DNA of 43,093 nucleotides from an uncultured Acidimicrobiales bacterium (GCA_938038815.1 CALHTF010000031.1:1-43093), one strand, 5' to 3'; shown: positions 31,374 through 39,615, counted from the stretch's first letter. Numbers and translations: made by a program. The notes: a model not told the origin generated them from the letters alone.

Positions 31374-33496
31374 CCCATCGCCTGGTCGCAACCGAGTTCG
31401 CAGAGCCGTTCGAGCTGCGCCTCGTTCTCGACCCCTTCGGCAATAACCGTCAGGTCGAGTCGGTGAGCGAGATCGATGATGCCAGCGATGATGGCTTCGG
31501 AGTCGTCGTCTTCGATCAGTTCGGCGACGAAGCTGCGGTCGATCTTGAGTAGATCGACCGGGAACTGCTTGAGGTACTGAAGCGACGAGTAGCCGGTGCC
31601 GAAGTCGTCGATCGCCAGCTTGATACCGAGGTGCTTGAGGTGGTTGAGCTGGCGGGCTGCTTCTTCGGTGTCTTGCATCAGCGCCGACTCGGTGATCTCT
31701 AGGCAGATCAGCTCGGGACTGATCTGGGCATCGACGACGATCTGCTGGATGGTTTCGACCAGGTTCGGTTCGTTGAGCTGGCCGGCCGACAAGTTGACCC
31801 AAATCGGCACCCGGGGGCGCGACCCGTCGTTCACCGTGTTCCAGATCCGCGACTGGCGACACGCTTCGGTAAGTACCCAGTTGCCGAGCGGAACGATCAG
31901 CCCCGTACGTTCGGCGACCGGGATGAACTCGTTCGGCGGAACCAGCTCGCCGTTTCGTTCCCAGCGAACCAGGGCTTCGAATCCAACAATGGTGCCGGTG
32001 ACCAGGTCGTACTCAGGTTGATAGTGCAGCCGAAGTTCGTTGTTCTCGATGGCGGCCCGCAGCGTGGTTTCGTTGACCAAGCGGCCGCTCGCTGAATCGT
32101 GGCGGTCGGGGTCGAACACCGCAATCTGGTGTCGCCCGCCGTTCTTCGCCGCATGTACCGCGGCGTTGGCATCGGCGATGACTTCGTCGGGTCGGCGACT
32201 TCCGAGCGCCGAGGTGACACCGATCGATGCGCTGAGCCGCACCAGTTCGTCTTCGGCCCGGAACGGTTCGTGCATGGCTTCGAGGACCCGCCGGGCGACG
32301 GTCGCAGCGCCCGCGTTGCCGTCGGTGTCGGTGCAGATCATGGCGAATTGGTCGCCACCGAGTCGGGCGAGGGTGTCGCCAGGGCGAACGAGTCGGCGCA
32401 GCCGCGCCGCGATCGACCGGAGGGCATCGTCGGCTGCTCGGTGCCCAATTTTTTGGTTGACCGTAGAGAACCGGTCGATATCCATGATCAACACGCCGAC
32501 CGGCCGCTTGGTCCGGTCGCTGGCGGCCAACGCTTGGTCGAGCCGGTCATAGAACAGCGCGGGGGCCGGCAAACCAGTGAGTTCGTCTCGCAGAGCCCGG
32601 GCGACCAACCGGTCGTGGTTCAACAGGTCGGGGCTCACATCGGCCGAGGTCGACAACCGCTGGCTTGGGCGTCCGTATTGGTCGACCAGGGTGGTGACCA
32701 CCGTTTCAAACCAGCGGATCGAACCGTCTTTGTGACGGAGCCGATGGGTGAGGCGGATGCCGCCCTCGGAACCTTCAGGGATTGCGGTGGGGTGCAGGGT
32801 ACGAGCGAGATCTTCTTGGTCGTCGGGATGCACCAGGTCGGAGAGGTTGGCCCCGATGAGGTCGGCGGGTTGGTAGCCGAGCAAGTGTGATGCGGCTGGG
32901 TTGGCGTAGAGCACCTGGCCGTTGATGTCGTGGATGGCGATCAGGTCGTTCGAGCTGGCGGCCAGCATCTGGAACCGAACCTCTTGGCCTCGGCTATGGG
33001 CCTTGAGCTCGTCGATTCGGGCCTTCGCCAGGTCCGACGGTGGGGCCGGCAGCGATGACTCGACCAGCTCGGGATCTTCGTCGGTGAGGTCGATGACATC
33101 GGGGCGAACCGGCGGCGCAGCGAGCGAGCTGCGCATTTCACCTTTGGTCGGGGCGGTTGCCGGCCACGCCTGAAACAGCAGCGCCGTGGGGTCGCCGGGT
33201 CCTTTGCCCACCGGTTGAACCGACAACATGACCGGCTCGGCATCGCCCGCTGGCGAGAACACGACGTCGCAAGCCACCTCGACCGGGTCACCCTTGAGGG
33301 CCTGGCCGACGAGAAAGCGCAGCGATGCGGCGGCCGACGGGGTGCGGTTCCACCATTCGGCCGACCAGATCGGGATGCCCAACACGTTGGGTCGTTCGCG
33401 GTCGGCGAGCAGGTCGTTGCCCTCGATCAGTACGCCGTTGGCGTCGAGCAAGGCGGCCAGGTGGCCGACCAGGTTGAGGATCGGCCGGGCGGTCAT
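31307..33496 (-). CDS. PAS-GGDEF-EAL cyclic-di-GMP protein (degenerate GGDQF, intact EAL)
   Basis: A multi-domain signalling protein of about 729 aa. An N-terminal PAS-like region (about 1-100) and a linker precede a PAS domain (about 175-290; FQMLAASSNDLIAIHD to VDQYGRPSQR). The GGDEF domain (about 315-470) has GGDQF in place of GGDEF. The EAL domain (about 490-729) keeps EAL (FEALVRWE), NLSAGQ, the ITES glutamate, DDFGTGYSS and AEGVEN. It should therefore be a phosphodiesterase with a regulatory or inactive cyclase. No membrane span is seen. The start is unsure: ATG 33496 or TTG 33541, and the frame is open and coding-like to about 33650. It overlaps the TetR gene by 67 nt at the 3' end. 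Confidence 0.87.
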   Translation of the reverse strand: MTARPILNLVGHLAALLDANGVLIEGNDLLADRERPNVLGIPIWSAEWWNRTPSAAASLRFLVGQALKGDPVEVACDVVFSPAGDAEPVMLSVQPVGKGPGDPTALLFQAWPATAPTKGEMRSSLAAPPVRPDVIDLTDEDPELVESSLPAPPSDLAKARIDELKAHSRGQEVRFQMLAASSNDLIAIHDINGQVLYANPAASHLLGYQPADLIGANLSDLVHPDDQEDLARTLHPTAIPEGSEGGIRLTHRLRHKDGSIRWFETVVTTLVDQYGRPSQRLSTSADVSPDLLNHDRLVARALRDELTGLPAPALFYDRLDQALAASDRTKRPVGVLIMDIDRFSTVNQKIGHRAADDALRSIAARLRRLVRPGDTLARLGGDQFAMICTDTDGNAGAATVARRVLEAMHEPFRAEDELVRLSASIGVTSALGSRRPDEVIADANAAVHAAKNGGRHQIAVFDPDRHDSASGRLVNETTLRAAIENNELRLHYQPEYDLVTGTIVGFEALVRWERNGELVPPNEFIPVAERTGLIVPLGNWVLTEACRQSRIWNTVNDGSRPRVPIWVNLSAGQLNEPNLVETIQQIVVDAQISPELICLEITESALMQDTEEAARQLNHLKHLGIKLAIDDFGTGYSSLQYLKQFPVDLLKIDRSFVAELIEDDDSEAIIAGIIDLAHRLDLTVIAEGVENEAQLERLCELGCDQAMGYLFSPAVPASACIELLTPTDS

Positions 33497-33607
33497 CGCC
33501 CGTTCGGGCAGGTCGGCGTCGGGGTTGTCGACCTCGCCCAAGCGGATAGCAAGTGAGTCGGTCCGACCGAGCGAGGGGTGCTCGTCAAGGTCGTTGGCCG
33601 GGTCGGT

Positions 33608-33624
33608 CGTCAGGTCACCTGACG
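33608..33624. promoter_or_regulatory. 17-bp palindrome upstream of the EAL gene
   Basis: CGTCAGGT-C-ACCTGACG is a perfect 8+1+8 palindrome, about 110 nt before the ATG at 33496, in a 234-nt region between the VTC gene and the EAL gene. It may be an operator, unless the protein starts further upstream and the palindrome is coding. Confidence 0.4.
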
Positions 33625-33730
33625 CCGCAGAGGAAGAAATCTGTGCGCTGATCAGATGATGTTACTGAGCCTGGTGTTGTTTCCGTCGGATACGCACCGT
33701 TTGTGTTCCGATGCAAAACCGGCACCGCTG

Positions 33731-34480
33731 CTAGGCGAAATAGGTCTTGAGGGTTCGGTGCCACTTGTTGCGAGGCAGCTCTGGTCGCAGGGCGGCGAGG
33801 CCGGTGCAGTATTTGCTGACCCGGATCGGGCGAATGCCTTCGGCCCACAGCGCTCGGTCGAGGCTGCTCGCCTGACCAGCCGACTTTGTCTCGAGCACCA
33901 CGTGGTCGAGTTCGACCGAACCATACGACAGTCCGTCACATTTCAGACCGAAGTCGAATGTGGCCCGCGAGCCAGATATCGGGTCGAACACCGTCGAGCG
34001 ACGGTAGGTGGTGATCAGCGATGGGGCCAGGCCCGCAGGTGTCGTGTTGGCGAATAAATGGTCGGCGATGAACCGATCGGCAACGTCGGTGAGCACGGCG
34101 GAATCGGCGGGGTCGTAGTCGAGCGCCACTTTGGTGTTCATTTCGCGACCCTCGCGTTGTTTCACCTCAACCTTGGCGGTCGCCGCCGATGCCGCAGTCG
34201 CTTCGTAGACCCGGGTGCGGATCTTCCACCGCCGGCGGCGTCGGTGGGCCGCTCCGAGGTAGGACGCCATATCGGGGGTGTCGAAGTAGGTCGTGCGGTA
34301 GCCAAACTCTCGGATCCCGCCGATATCGAGGACTTGGGTTTCGGGGCTCAACCCAGCCACCAACCGGGTCACCACCGACTGCTCGACGATGTACTTGCGG
34401 TCGCGGCGGGTCTGGAGGTCGCCTTCGGCGGTGAGGGCGTCGAGCGAGATCGACGGTCGGTGCGAGGTATCGATGCTCAA
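33731..34480 (-). CDS. VTC-type polyphosphate polymerase domain protein
   Basis: A 249-aa protein consisting of one VTC domain, the tunnel-fold (CYTH-like) catalytic domain that in yeast Vtc4 makes polyphosphate from ATP. Basic and acidic tunnel residues can be seen in strand order: RRDRKYIV (about 25-32), YRTTYFDTPD, RRRRWKIRTR, KVEVKQREGRE, TYRRSTVF, VLETKS and SKYCTG near the end. This set is largely complete, so catalysis is plausible. It has no membrane segment or SPX domain. The start is TTG at 34480, overlapping the TGA of the DUF4956 gene (TTGA), so it is made by coupled translation with its membrane partner. Whether the product is free polyphosphate is unknown. Confidence 0.82.
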   Translation of the reverse strand: MSIDTSHRPSISLDALTAEGDLQTRRDRKYIVEQSVVTRLVAGLSPETQVLDIGGIREFGYRTTYFDTPDMASYLGAAHRRRRRWKIRTRVYEATAASAATAKVEVKQREGREMNTKVALDYDPADSAVLTDVADRFIADHLFANTTPAGLAPSLITTYRRSTVFDPISGSRATFDFGLKCDGLSYGSVELDHVVLETKSAGQASSLDRALWAEGIRPIRVSKYCTGLAALRPELPRNKWHRTLKTYFA

Positions 34481-35031
34481 CGGTTGGGGGAGTTGAGGTT
34501 GAACCGCACGTCGACCGTGGTCGTGTCGTTCACCAAGTCGATACGCCGGACCTTGGTGCGTTGCACCGATCCATCGAGCAGCGCTTCGAGTCGTTGGTGG
34601 AGTTCGGCTTCGTCGGCGATCGCCGTGTCGAGAATCACCCGTTGGCTACGGGCGGCGCCAAACAACGCCGGATGCCCAGCGATGTAGAGGGCGACGATGA
34701 TGCCGGCCATCAGCACCGGGCCAACCCAGGTTGGTTCGGTGGCGATGCCGCCGATCAGGCCAAGCGCCAGCGCGGCGAAATAGTACGCCACCTCTTCTTG
34801 GTCGAGTTCTGATGACCGAAGGCGGATGATCGACAACACGCCAAAAAGGCCAAGCCCGAGGCCGGCCGAGACGGTCGACTCGCTCAACACGGTGGCGACC
34901 GACAACACACCGACGTTGATACCGACCAGGGCGACCACCATGTCGCGGCGGCGGTACCTGGGGAAATAGACCACAAAGGTCAACACAGTTATGGCGATGG
35001 CGTCCGCGAGGAGAAGAAGCGGATGTGACAT
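34477..35031 (-). CDS. DUF4956 membrane protein
   Basis: A 184-aa integral membrane protein with about four transmembrane helices in the first 125 residues (near 5-22, 32-50, 55-68 and 82-122 as two spans) and a cytoplasmic alpha/beta tail of about 60 residues (QRVILDTAI to VDVRFNL). The segment GLGLFGVLSIIRLRSSE with the following DQEEVAYYF is the family hallmark as I know it. DUF4956 proteins often sit next to VTC-domain genes, and the 4-nt overlap here strengthens that link. It may be the membrane channel or anchor for the polymer product, in analogy to the membrane part of the yeast VTC complex. It lies 79 nt downstream of the CotH gene. Confidence 0.83.
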   Translation of the reverse strand: MSHPLLLLADAIAITVLTFVVYFPRYRRRDMVVALVGINVGVLSVATVLSESTVSAGLGLGLFGVLSIIRLRSSELDQEEVAYYFAALALGLIGGIATEPTWVGPVLMAGIIVALYIAGHPALFGAARSQRVILDTAIADEAELHQRLEALLDGSVQRTKVRRIDLVNDTTTVDVRFNLNSPNR

Positions 35032-35110
35032 GGCGGGGGCGCTTTCAGGAAATGGGAAGAAGCAAAAGAAGCTCTACGGGGCGAGGGTACGTGAAAACCC
35101 GGGTCGGACG

Positions 35111-36583
35111 TTACCGCGACCTTCGCGATTCGAGGTTTGCCCGGAAGGTCTCGAGGTCGGCTTGCCAATCCTCGTAGCTAAGCCCTTCACCGAAGGTCTC
35201 GTATTGCTCGATGACCGAATCGGAGATCTGAGCGATCCACGCGTCGAGCAGCGGGTCGACTTCGGCGGCCGAGAACGGACCAGCGAGGAACTCGTCGACC
35301 GCCGCTTGGTATTCGTCGTCGAACCCGGCCCAGGCACCCATGAGCGGATGGCAAGCGGCCGAAACCTGTTGGAGTCCAAAGGTGCCAAACGCAAACGGCT
35401 CGCAGTCGTCGGTGATCTGGGGCCACTCGTCGGCGATCTCGATCACGCCGCCGATCGGGCCACCGGTCGGAAGAAACGAGTTGTCGAGATCCCACGGAAT
35501 CAGGTGCATCATGCGAGCCTCGGTCTCCTCGTAGAAGTAGAAGTTGTGGCTCTCACAGTCCGGACCGCCCATGCAATAGATGTGCAGTGGCCCATCGTCG
35601 TGGGGGAGGACTCGATCGACAGCGAGGTAGGCCGCCACCGCTTTGGGGTCCATCCATTCGGCGACCACCGCTGCTCGATCCTGCGGTGCGGCGTCGCCGA
35701 CCGCGTTGGCGAATTCGTACGTGAGGTCGAACGAAGGGTCGTCCTTTTCGTTGGTCTTGAGCCCTTCGAGGAGCCGTTCTTCGGTGGTGGGTTCGCCGTT
35801 GATGTCGATCGGCCAGACGTCTTTGTACAGATTGCCCTTGCCGTCGTCGAAGTTGGCCCGGGTGAACCGCCCGTCGACCTGCTCGACGAAGGCGAACAAC
35901 CCGGCGAACTCGCCGTTGATCATCAAGCGGGCGTGGGTCGACCTCGGAGCAGGAACCCCCATGGCCCGGAACAGGTGGTAGCCGAGCCGGTCGCGCATGA
36001 GCGTGCGGTCGAGGTTGGCGGCGTGGAACTGCAGCTTCTTTTGGCCAAAGAACGTGTCCTCTGAGCCGTCCCAATTGATCTTGACCTTCATCGAAAGTTT
36101 GGGACACGCCTTGGGACCCGCCGGATCGAACGGGTTGCCGCCCGCGGTGCAGCCTACGAACGCGCCGATCGAACCCTTATAACGAAGGCCGACCTCGGGG
36201 AGGGTTTCGCCCTCAAAGGTCAGGCTTGCTTCGACGTATTCCTCGGCCGCTGGGTCGGCGTCGAGGAACGCCAGGTTCTCCTCGGAGATCTCGATCTCAA
36301 AGGTGTGCAACAGCTCTTGGTCGAACAGGTAGTCCGAGTCGCCATCTTGGTAGTTCGCTAACGGTTCGCCTTCGGTGGTTGGCGGTGGTTGTTCTTCGTC
36401 GGCCTCTGGGTCTTCGTCGGACTGGGCCGTTTCGGCGTCGACTGCGTCCTCGGCGGCCTCAGAGGTCGCCGGTGCCGGTGCTTCGTCCTGCGCCTCGTCG
36501 GTCGCGGCGCTCGAACACGCGGCGGCGATGAGGGCGAACAGAACAAGGCCGGCCAACAGATGCAATGTCTGGCGAGAGGTCAC
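35111..36583 (-). CDS. CotH-kinase-family lipoprotein
   Basis: A 490-aa exported protein. A signal peptide ends in a lipobox (IAAAC, cysteine near 23), then comes an acidic, low-complexity linker (about 25-85) and a CotH kinase domain to the end. Domain marks are VGLRYKGSIGAF (a lysine loop), LHAANLDRT-like RDRLGYHLFRAMG, FVEQVDGRF, LYKD, and the metal-binding IPWDLDNSF (DxDxxF). CotH of Bacillus spores is an atypical protein kinase; here the enzyme would act outside the membrane. The GTG at 36583 is fixed by a leaderless -10 box. It heads an operon with DUF4956 and VTC genes. ATP is not normally present outside, so another phosphate donor, possibly polyphosphate, is an intriguing but unproven idea. 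Confidence 0.85.
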   Translation of the reverse strand: MTSRQTLHLLAGLVLFALIAAACSSAATDEAQDEAPAPATSEAAEDAVDAETAQSDEDPEADEEQPPPTTEGEPLANYQDGDSDYLFDQELLHTFEIEISEENLAFLDADPAAEEYVEASLTFEGETLPEVGLRYKGSIGAFVGCTAGGNPFDPAGPKACPKLSMKVKINWDGSEDTFFGQKKLQFHAANLDRTLMRDRLGYHLFRAMGVPAPRSTHARLMINGEFAGLFAFVEQVDGRFTRANFDDGKGNLYKDVWPIDINGEPTTEERLLEGLKTNEKDDPSFDLTYEFANAVGDAAPQDRAAVVAEWMDPKAVAAYLAVDRVLPHDDGPLHIYCMGGPDCESHNFYFYEETEARMMHLIPWDLDNSFLPTGGPIGGVIEIADEWPQITDDCEPFAFGTFGLQQVSAACHPLMGAWAGFDDEYQAAVDEFLAGPFSAAEVDPLLDAWIAQISDSVIEQYETFGEGLSYEDWQADLETFRANLESRRSR

Positions 36584-36589
36584 CCAAAA

Positions 36590-36595
36590 ACGGTA
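36590..36595 (-). promoter_or_regulatory. Leaderless -10 box of the CotH-DUF4956-VTC operon
   Basis: On the minus strand TACCGT, six bases (TTTTGG), then GTG at 36583. It sets the start of the CotH lipoprotein just before its signal peptide. Confidence 0.55.
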
Positions 36596-36722
36596 GTTGG
36601 TTGCGGCGATGAACTGTGATTCCAACCGGGAGGTGTCCTATCGTCACATCCTGTAACACGGGTTCTCGTCGGCGCTGCTCGCCGGACCCACAAGAGTCGA
36701 ATCACGAAAGAGTGGACCACCG

Positions 36723-37652
36723 TTGTCAGGATTTCTCGAAGGTAAGAACATCGCCATCACCGGCGCCGGCAACGGAATTGGCAAAGCGGTTGCGCTGTAC
36801 TGCGCGTCCGAAGGCGCCAACATCGTGGTGGCCGACTACGGCGTGTCGATGGATGGCTCCGACCCGACCAGTGAGGTCGCCGACGCCGTCGTTGCCGAGA
36901 TCAAGGAGTCGGGCGGCGACGCCGTTGCGGTAGCCGGCGACGTGTCGCAGTTCTCGGTCGGTGGCGACATCGTTGCCGCGTCGATGGACAACTGGGGCTC
37001 GATCGACGGCGTGGTTTGTGTAGCCGGCAACCTTCGCGAGCGCATGTTGTTCAACATGAGCGAGGAAGAGTGGGACGCGGTCATCGCGGTTCACCTAAAG
37101 GGCCACTTCAACGTGTACCGCCACGCACTTGCCGTGATGCGCAAACAAGAGACCGGCGGCAGCTTCGTCGGGTTCACCTCGGGGGCGTTCATGGCCTCGA
37201 CCGCCCAGGCCAACTACTCGGCGGCCAAGGGCGGCATCATCAGCCTCACCAAGTCGACGGCGCTCACCGCGGCATCGCTCGCCATGCGAGGCGGCGGTCC
37301 AATCAACGCCAACTGCATCGCGCCGGTCGCCAAGACCCGCATGAGCGAGAACGTTCCGTTTGGTATCGAGATGGGCGAGGCGGAAGACATTGCGCCGATG
37401 GCCGCCTACCTGTTGTCGGACCCGGGTCGTCACGTGAACGGCCAGATCTACACCGTGGTCGGCAAGCGCATTTCGGTGTGGAGCCAACCCGAAGAGGTGC
37501 GCACGATGATGGCGCCCGGCGACCGTTGGACCGCAGCCGAGATCGCCGAAGCGCTACCCGACGGCGTGGGCACCGAGCAGCATCCCTTTATCGCCGACCT
37601 CGAACGGCGCATGGCCGAGATGGCCGCCGAAAAAGAACAAGGCGAATCGTAA
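36723..37652 (+). CDS. SDR-family oxidoreductase, possible hydroxyacyl-CoA dehydrogenase
   Basis: A 309-aa short-chain dehydrogenase. It has TGAGNGIG near residue 14, an extended loop after strand 2 (ADYGVSMDGSDPTSE) typical of the SDRs fused or related to multifunctional beta-oxidation enzymes, VAGNLRE in place of the usual NNAG, a catalytic serine in FTSGAFM, and YSAAK. The C-terminal 60 residues beyond the Rossmann fold are longer than in classical SDRs. The start is TTG at 36723. It lies 5 nt upstream of the IpdF-like gene, so both are co-transcribed and may act on related CoA thioesters. Confidence 0.8.
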   Translation: MSGFLEGKNIAITGAGNGIGKAVALYCASEGANIVVADYGVSMDGSDPTSEVADAVVAEIKESGGDAVAVAGDVSQFSVGGDIVAASMDNWGSIDGVVCVAGNLRERMLFNMSEEEWDAVIAVHLKGHFNVYRHALAVMRKQETGGSFVGFTSGAFMASTAQANYSAAKGGIISLTKSTALTAASLAMRGGGPINANCIAPVAKTRMSENVPFGIEMGEAEDIAPMAAYLLSDPGRHVNGQIYTVVGKRISVWSQPEEVRTMMAPGDRWTAAEIAEALPDGVGTEQHPFIADLERRMAEMAAEKEQGES

Positions 37653-37657
37653 ACGCC

Positions 37658-38434
37658 ATGGCGAACACCCCCGAGTACGTTCCGTCGCACCAACTCTTGG
37701 CCGGCAAAACCGTCGTCGTTACCGCGGCGGCCGGAACCGGCATTGGATTCGCGGTAGCCAAGCGTTGTGTTGAGGAGGGGGCCACCGTGCTGATCTCCGA
37801 CATCCACGAGCGGCGCCTCGGTGAGGCGGCCGACCGGCTGGCCGAGATCGGCGAACGGCCGGTGACCGTCGAGTGCAACGTGACGAGCGAAGACGACATC
37901 ACCAAACTCTTCGACACCGCCATCGCCGAGATGGGCCACGTCGACGTGTTGATCAACAACGCCGGTCTCGGTGGTGAGGCCAATCTGGTCGACATGACCG
38001 ACGACCAGTGGTCGATCGTGCTCGATGTAACCCTGAACGGAACGATGCGAGCGACCCGTGCGGCCATGCGCCACATGATGGCTCGCGGGTCGGGCGTGAT
38101 CATCAACAACGCGTCGGTCATTGGTTGGCGAGCCCAGGCTGGCCAAGCGCACTACGCCGCGGCCAAGGCTGGTGTGATGGCGCTCACTCGGTGTGCGGCG
38201 ATCGAAGCCGCCGAGGCGGGCGTGCGGATCAACGCCGTGTCGCCGAGCCTGGCCATGCACCCGTTCCTTGAAAAGGTCAGCAGCCAGGAGTTCCTCGACT
38301 CATTGGTCGAGAAGGAAGCCTTCAAGCGGGCGGCCGAGCCGTGGGAGATCGCCAACGTGATGGTGTTCTTGGCCAGCGATTACTCGTCGTACATGACCGG
38401 CGAGAGCCTGAGCGTCAGTTCGCAACACCCGTAA
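37658..38434 (+). CDS. ipdF: IpdF-like SDR of steroid C/D-ring degradation
   Basis: A 258-aa SDR. It contains TAAAGTGIG (about 22-30), NNAGLGG, the serine in NNASVIGW, and HYAAAK. The stretches GWRAQAGQAHYAAAKAG, RAAEPWEIAN and the end SSQHP match, as I recall it, mycobacterial IpdF (Rv3559c), which acts on the hydroxy-indane-carboxyl-CoA formed from steroid rings C and D. I cannot run an alignment, so the symbol is provisional. The N-terminal extension before the Rossmann motif also fits. It follows the SDR at 36723 by 5 nt. No other HIP-pathway gene (ipdAB, ipdC, fadE30) is in the window. Confidence 0.75.
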   Translation: MANTPEYVPSHQLLAGKTVVVTAAAGTGIGFAVAKRCVEEGATVLISDIHERRLGEAADRLAEIGERPVTVECNVTSEDDITKLFDTAIAEMGHVDVLINNAGLGGEANLVDMTDDQWSIVLDVTLNGTMRATRAAMRHMMARGSGVIINNASVIGWRAQAGQAHYAAAKAGVMALTRCAAIEAAEAGVRINAVSPSLAMHPFLEKVSSQEFLDSLVEKEAFKRAAEPWEIANVMVFLASDYSSYMTGESLSVSSQHP

Positions 38435-38447
38435 GAGCAGCTACCTA

Positions 38448-39287
38448 CTACTCGAGGATTGCGTCGGTCGGCAGCGCCACGATTCCGGTGGCGCCGATGG
38501 CCCGTAGGTCGCGAAGCCGCGACCACAGGTCGGCGCGTTCGACCACCATGTGCGCAGCGACCAGATCGTCGCGGCCAGCCAGGGGCAGCACGGTGGGAGC
38601 GGCGAGGCCGGGGAAGATCGATTCGAGTTTGGTCAGCTGGTCGGGCGGAAGGTGAAGCATCACGTACTGGGTGCGCTGGGCGGCTTGGGCGGCCTCGATG
38701 CGCAGCTGCATGCTCTGTACTTCGGGGCCCGGATCGGCGGCCCACGCAAAGGTGGCTTCGCACCCATGAGCGACTTCGATGGCGTGAAGCCCGTTGCGGA
38801 TCAGGCTGCCGCCGGTCTCGCGGAGGTCGACGATCGCGTCGGCCATGCCTTGGGCGCAGATCCCCTCGAGCGATCCGCCCATGGCGACCACGTCGACATC
38901 GACGTCGTGTTCGGCGAACCAGCGAGTGGTCCAGTTGGGGAGGTGGGTGGCGACGGTGTGGCCACTCAGATCGGCCAACGATTGAAACGGCGCGTCGTCC
39001 CGGCAGGCGAGTACCAGATCGGAGCGGGAGAACCCGAGGCCCACCGACGGCCAGTCTTCGATGGCGTTTTCGAGGGCGGTGTCGGTCGAGATGAATGCGG
39101 CGTCGAGGCGGCCAGCAGCCAGCCAACCAGCGGCATCGCTCGGGCGCATCTCGATGAACTCGATGTCTTCGACTACGGCCGACGCATGAGCCGAACCTAT
39201 GCGGCCGATGCGGTACCCGGCTTGGGTCAACAGTGCGTGGACCGATTCCTTCAGACGGCCCTTGGACGGGACGGCGATGCGGGTCAC
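38448..39287 (-). CDS. hisG: ATP phosphoribosyltransferase (long form)
   Basis: A 279-aa enzyme for the first and feedback-controlled step of histidine synthesis, ATP plus PRPP to PR-ATP. The N-terminus IAVPSKGRL, the PRPP region GICAQGMADAIVDLRETGGSL (given here in part; about 145-165) and the C-terminal ACT-like regulatory domain from about 205 (YVMLHLP to ALPTDAILE) are all present. So this is the hexameric, histidine-inhibited form without HisZ. GTG at 39287 overlaps the TGA of hisE (GTGA). Confidence 0.93.
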   Translation of the reverse strand: MTRIAVPSKGRLKESVHALLTQAGYRIGRIGSAHASAVVEDIEFIEMRPSDAAGWLAAGRLDAAFISTDTALENAIEDWPSVGLGFSRSDLVLACRDDAPFQSLADLSGHTVATHLPNWTTRWFAEHDVDVDVVAMGGSLEGICAQGMADAIVDLRETGGSLIRNGLHAIEVAHGCEATFAWAADPGPEVQSMQLRIEAAQAAQRTQYVMLHLPPDQLTKLESIFPGLAAPTVLPLAGRDDLVAAHMVVERADLWSRLRDLRAIGATGIVALPTDAILE

Positions 39288-39562
39288 TTGCGACGTCCTT
39301 CGAGCACGGCGAGCACGTCGGCAACGGGAACATCGACGCTGACCAGGCCAACCAGGAGGTGGTAGATCACGTCGGCGGCCTCTTCGGCGGTGAGATCTTT
39401 GCGGGTGTCATCTCGGCCGAGTTCGAGGCACACCTCAAACGCTTCCTCCATGATCTTGCGCTGGATAAGTTCGGGATCGCCGAGCAGTTGTGCGGTGTAG
39501 GACTCCGAAGCGTCGGCGCCCCGGCGTTCTTGTAAGACGGTTTCGAGTTCGTCGAGAATCAC
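39284..39562 (-). CDS. hisE: Phosphoribosyl-ATP pyrophosphatase
   Basis: A 92-aa all-helical enzyme that hydrolyses PR-ATP to PR-AMP in the second step of histidine synthesis. The MazG-like metal motif is seen as KIMEEAFEV followed by EEAADVIYHLLV. Only HisE is encoded, not a HisIE fusion. The start is GTG at 39562, fixed by a leaderless box; the longer open frame to 39619 is not used. It is upstream of hisG in a two-gene operon. The other his genes lie outside the window. Confidence 0.92.
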   Translation of the reverse strand: MILDELETVLQERRGADASESYTAQLLGDPELIQRKIMEEAFEVCLELGRDDTRKDLTAEEAADVIYHLLVGLVSVDVPVADVLAVLEGRRK

Positions 39563-39568
39563 GCCCCG

Positions 39569-39574
39569 ATGGTA
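39569..39574 (-). promoter_or_regulatory. Leaderless -10 box of hisE-hisG
   Basis: On the minus strand TACCAT, six bases (CGGGGC), then GTG at 39562. Confidence 0.55.
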
Positions 39575-39615
39575 ACCCCTACCGAAATTTTCGCGCTGAG
39601 CGGGCCCAGAGCGGG

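Noticed and set aside
37016..38434. 472-aa fusion-like frame over both SDR genes
   Set aside because: The part before 37658 is an out-of-frame reading of the first SDR. ATG 37658 begins the second protein.
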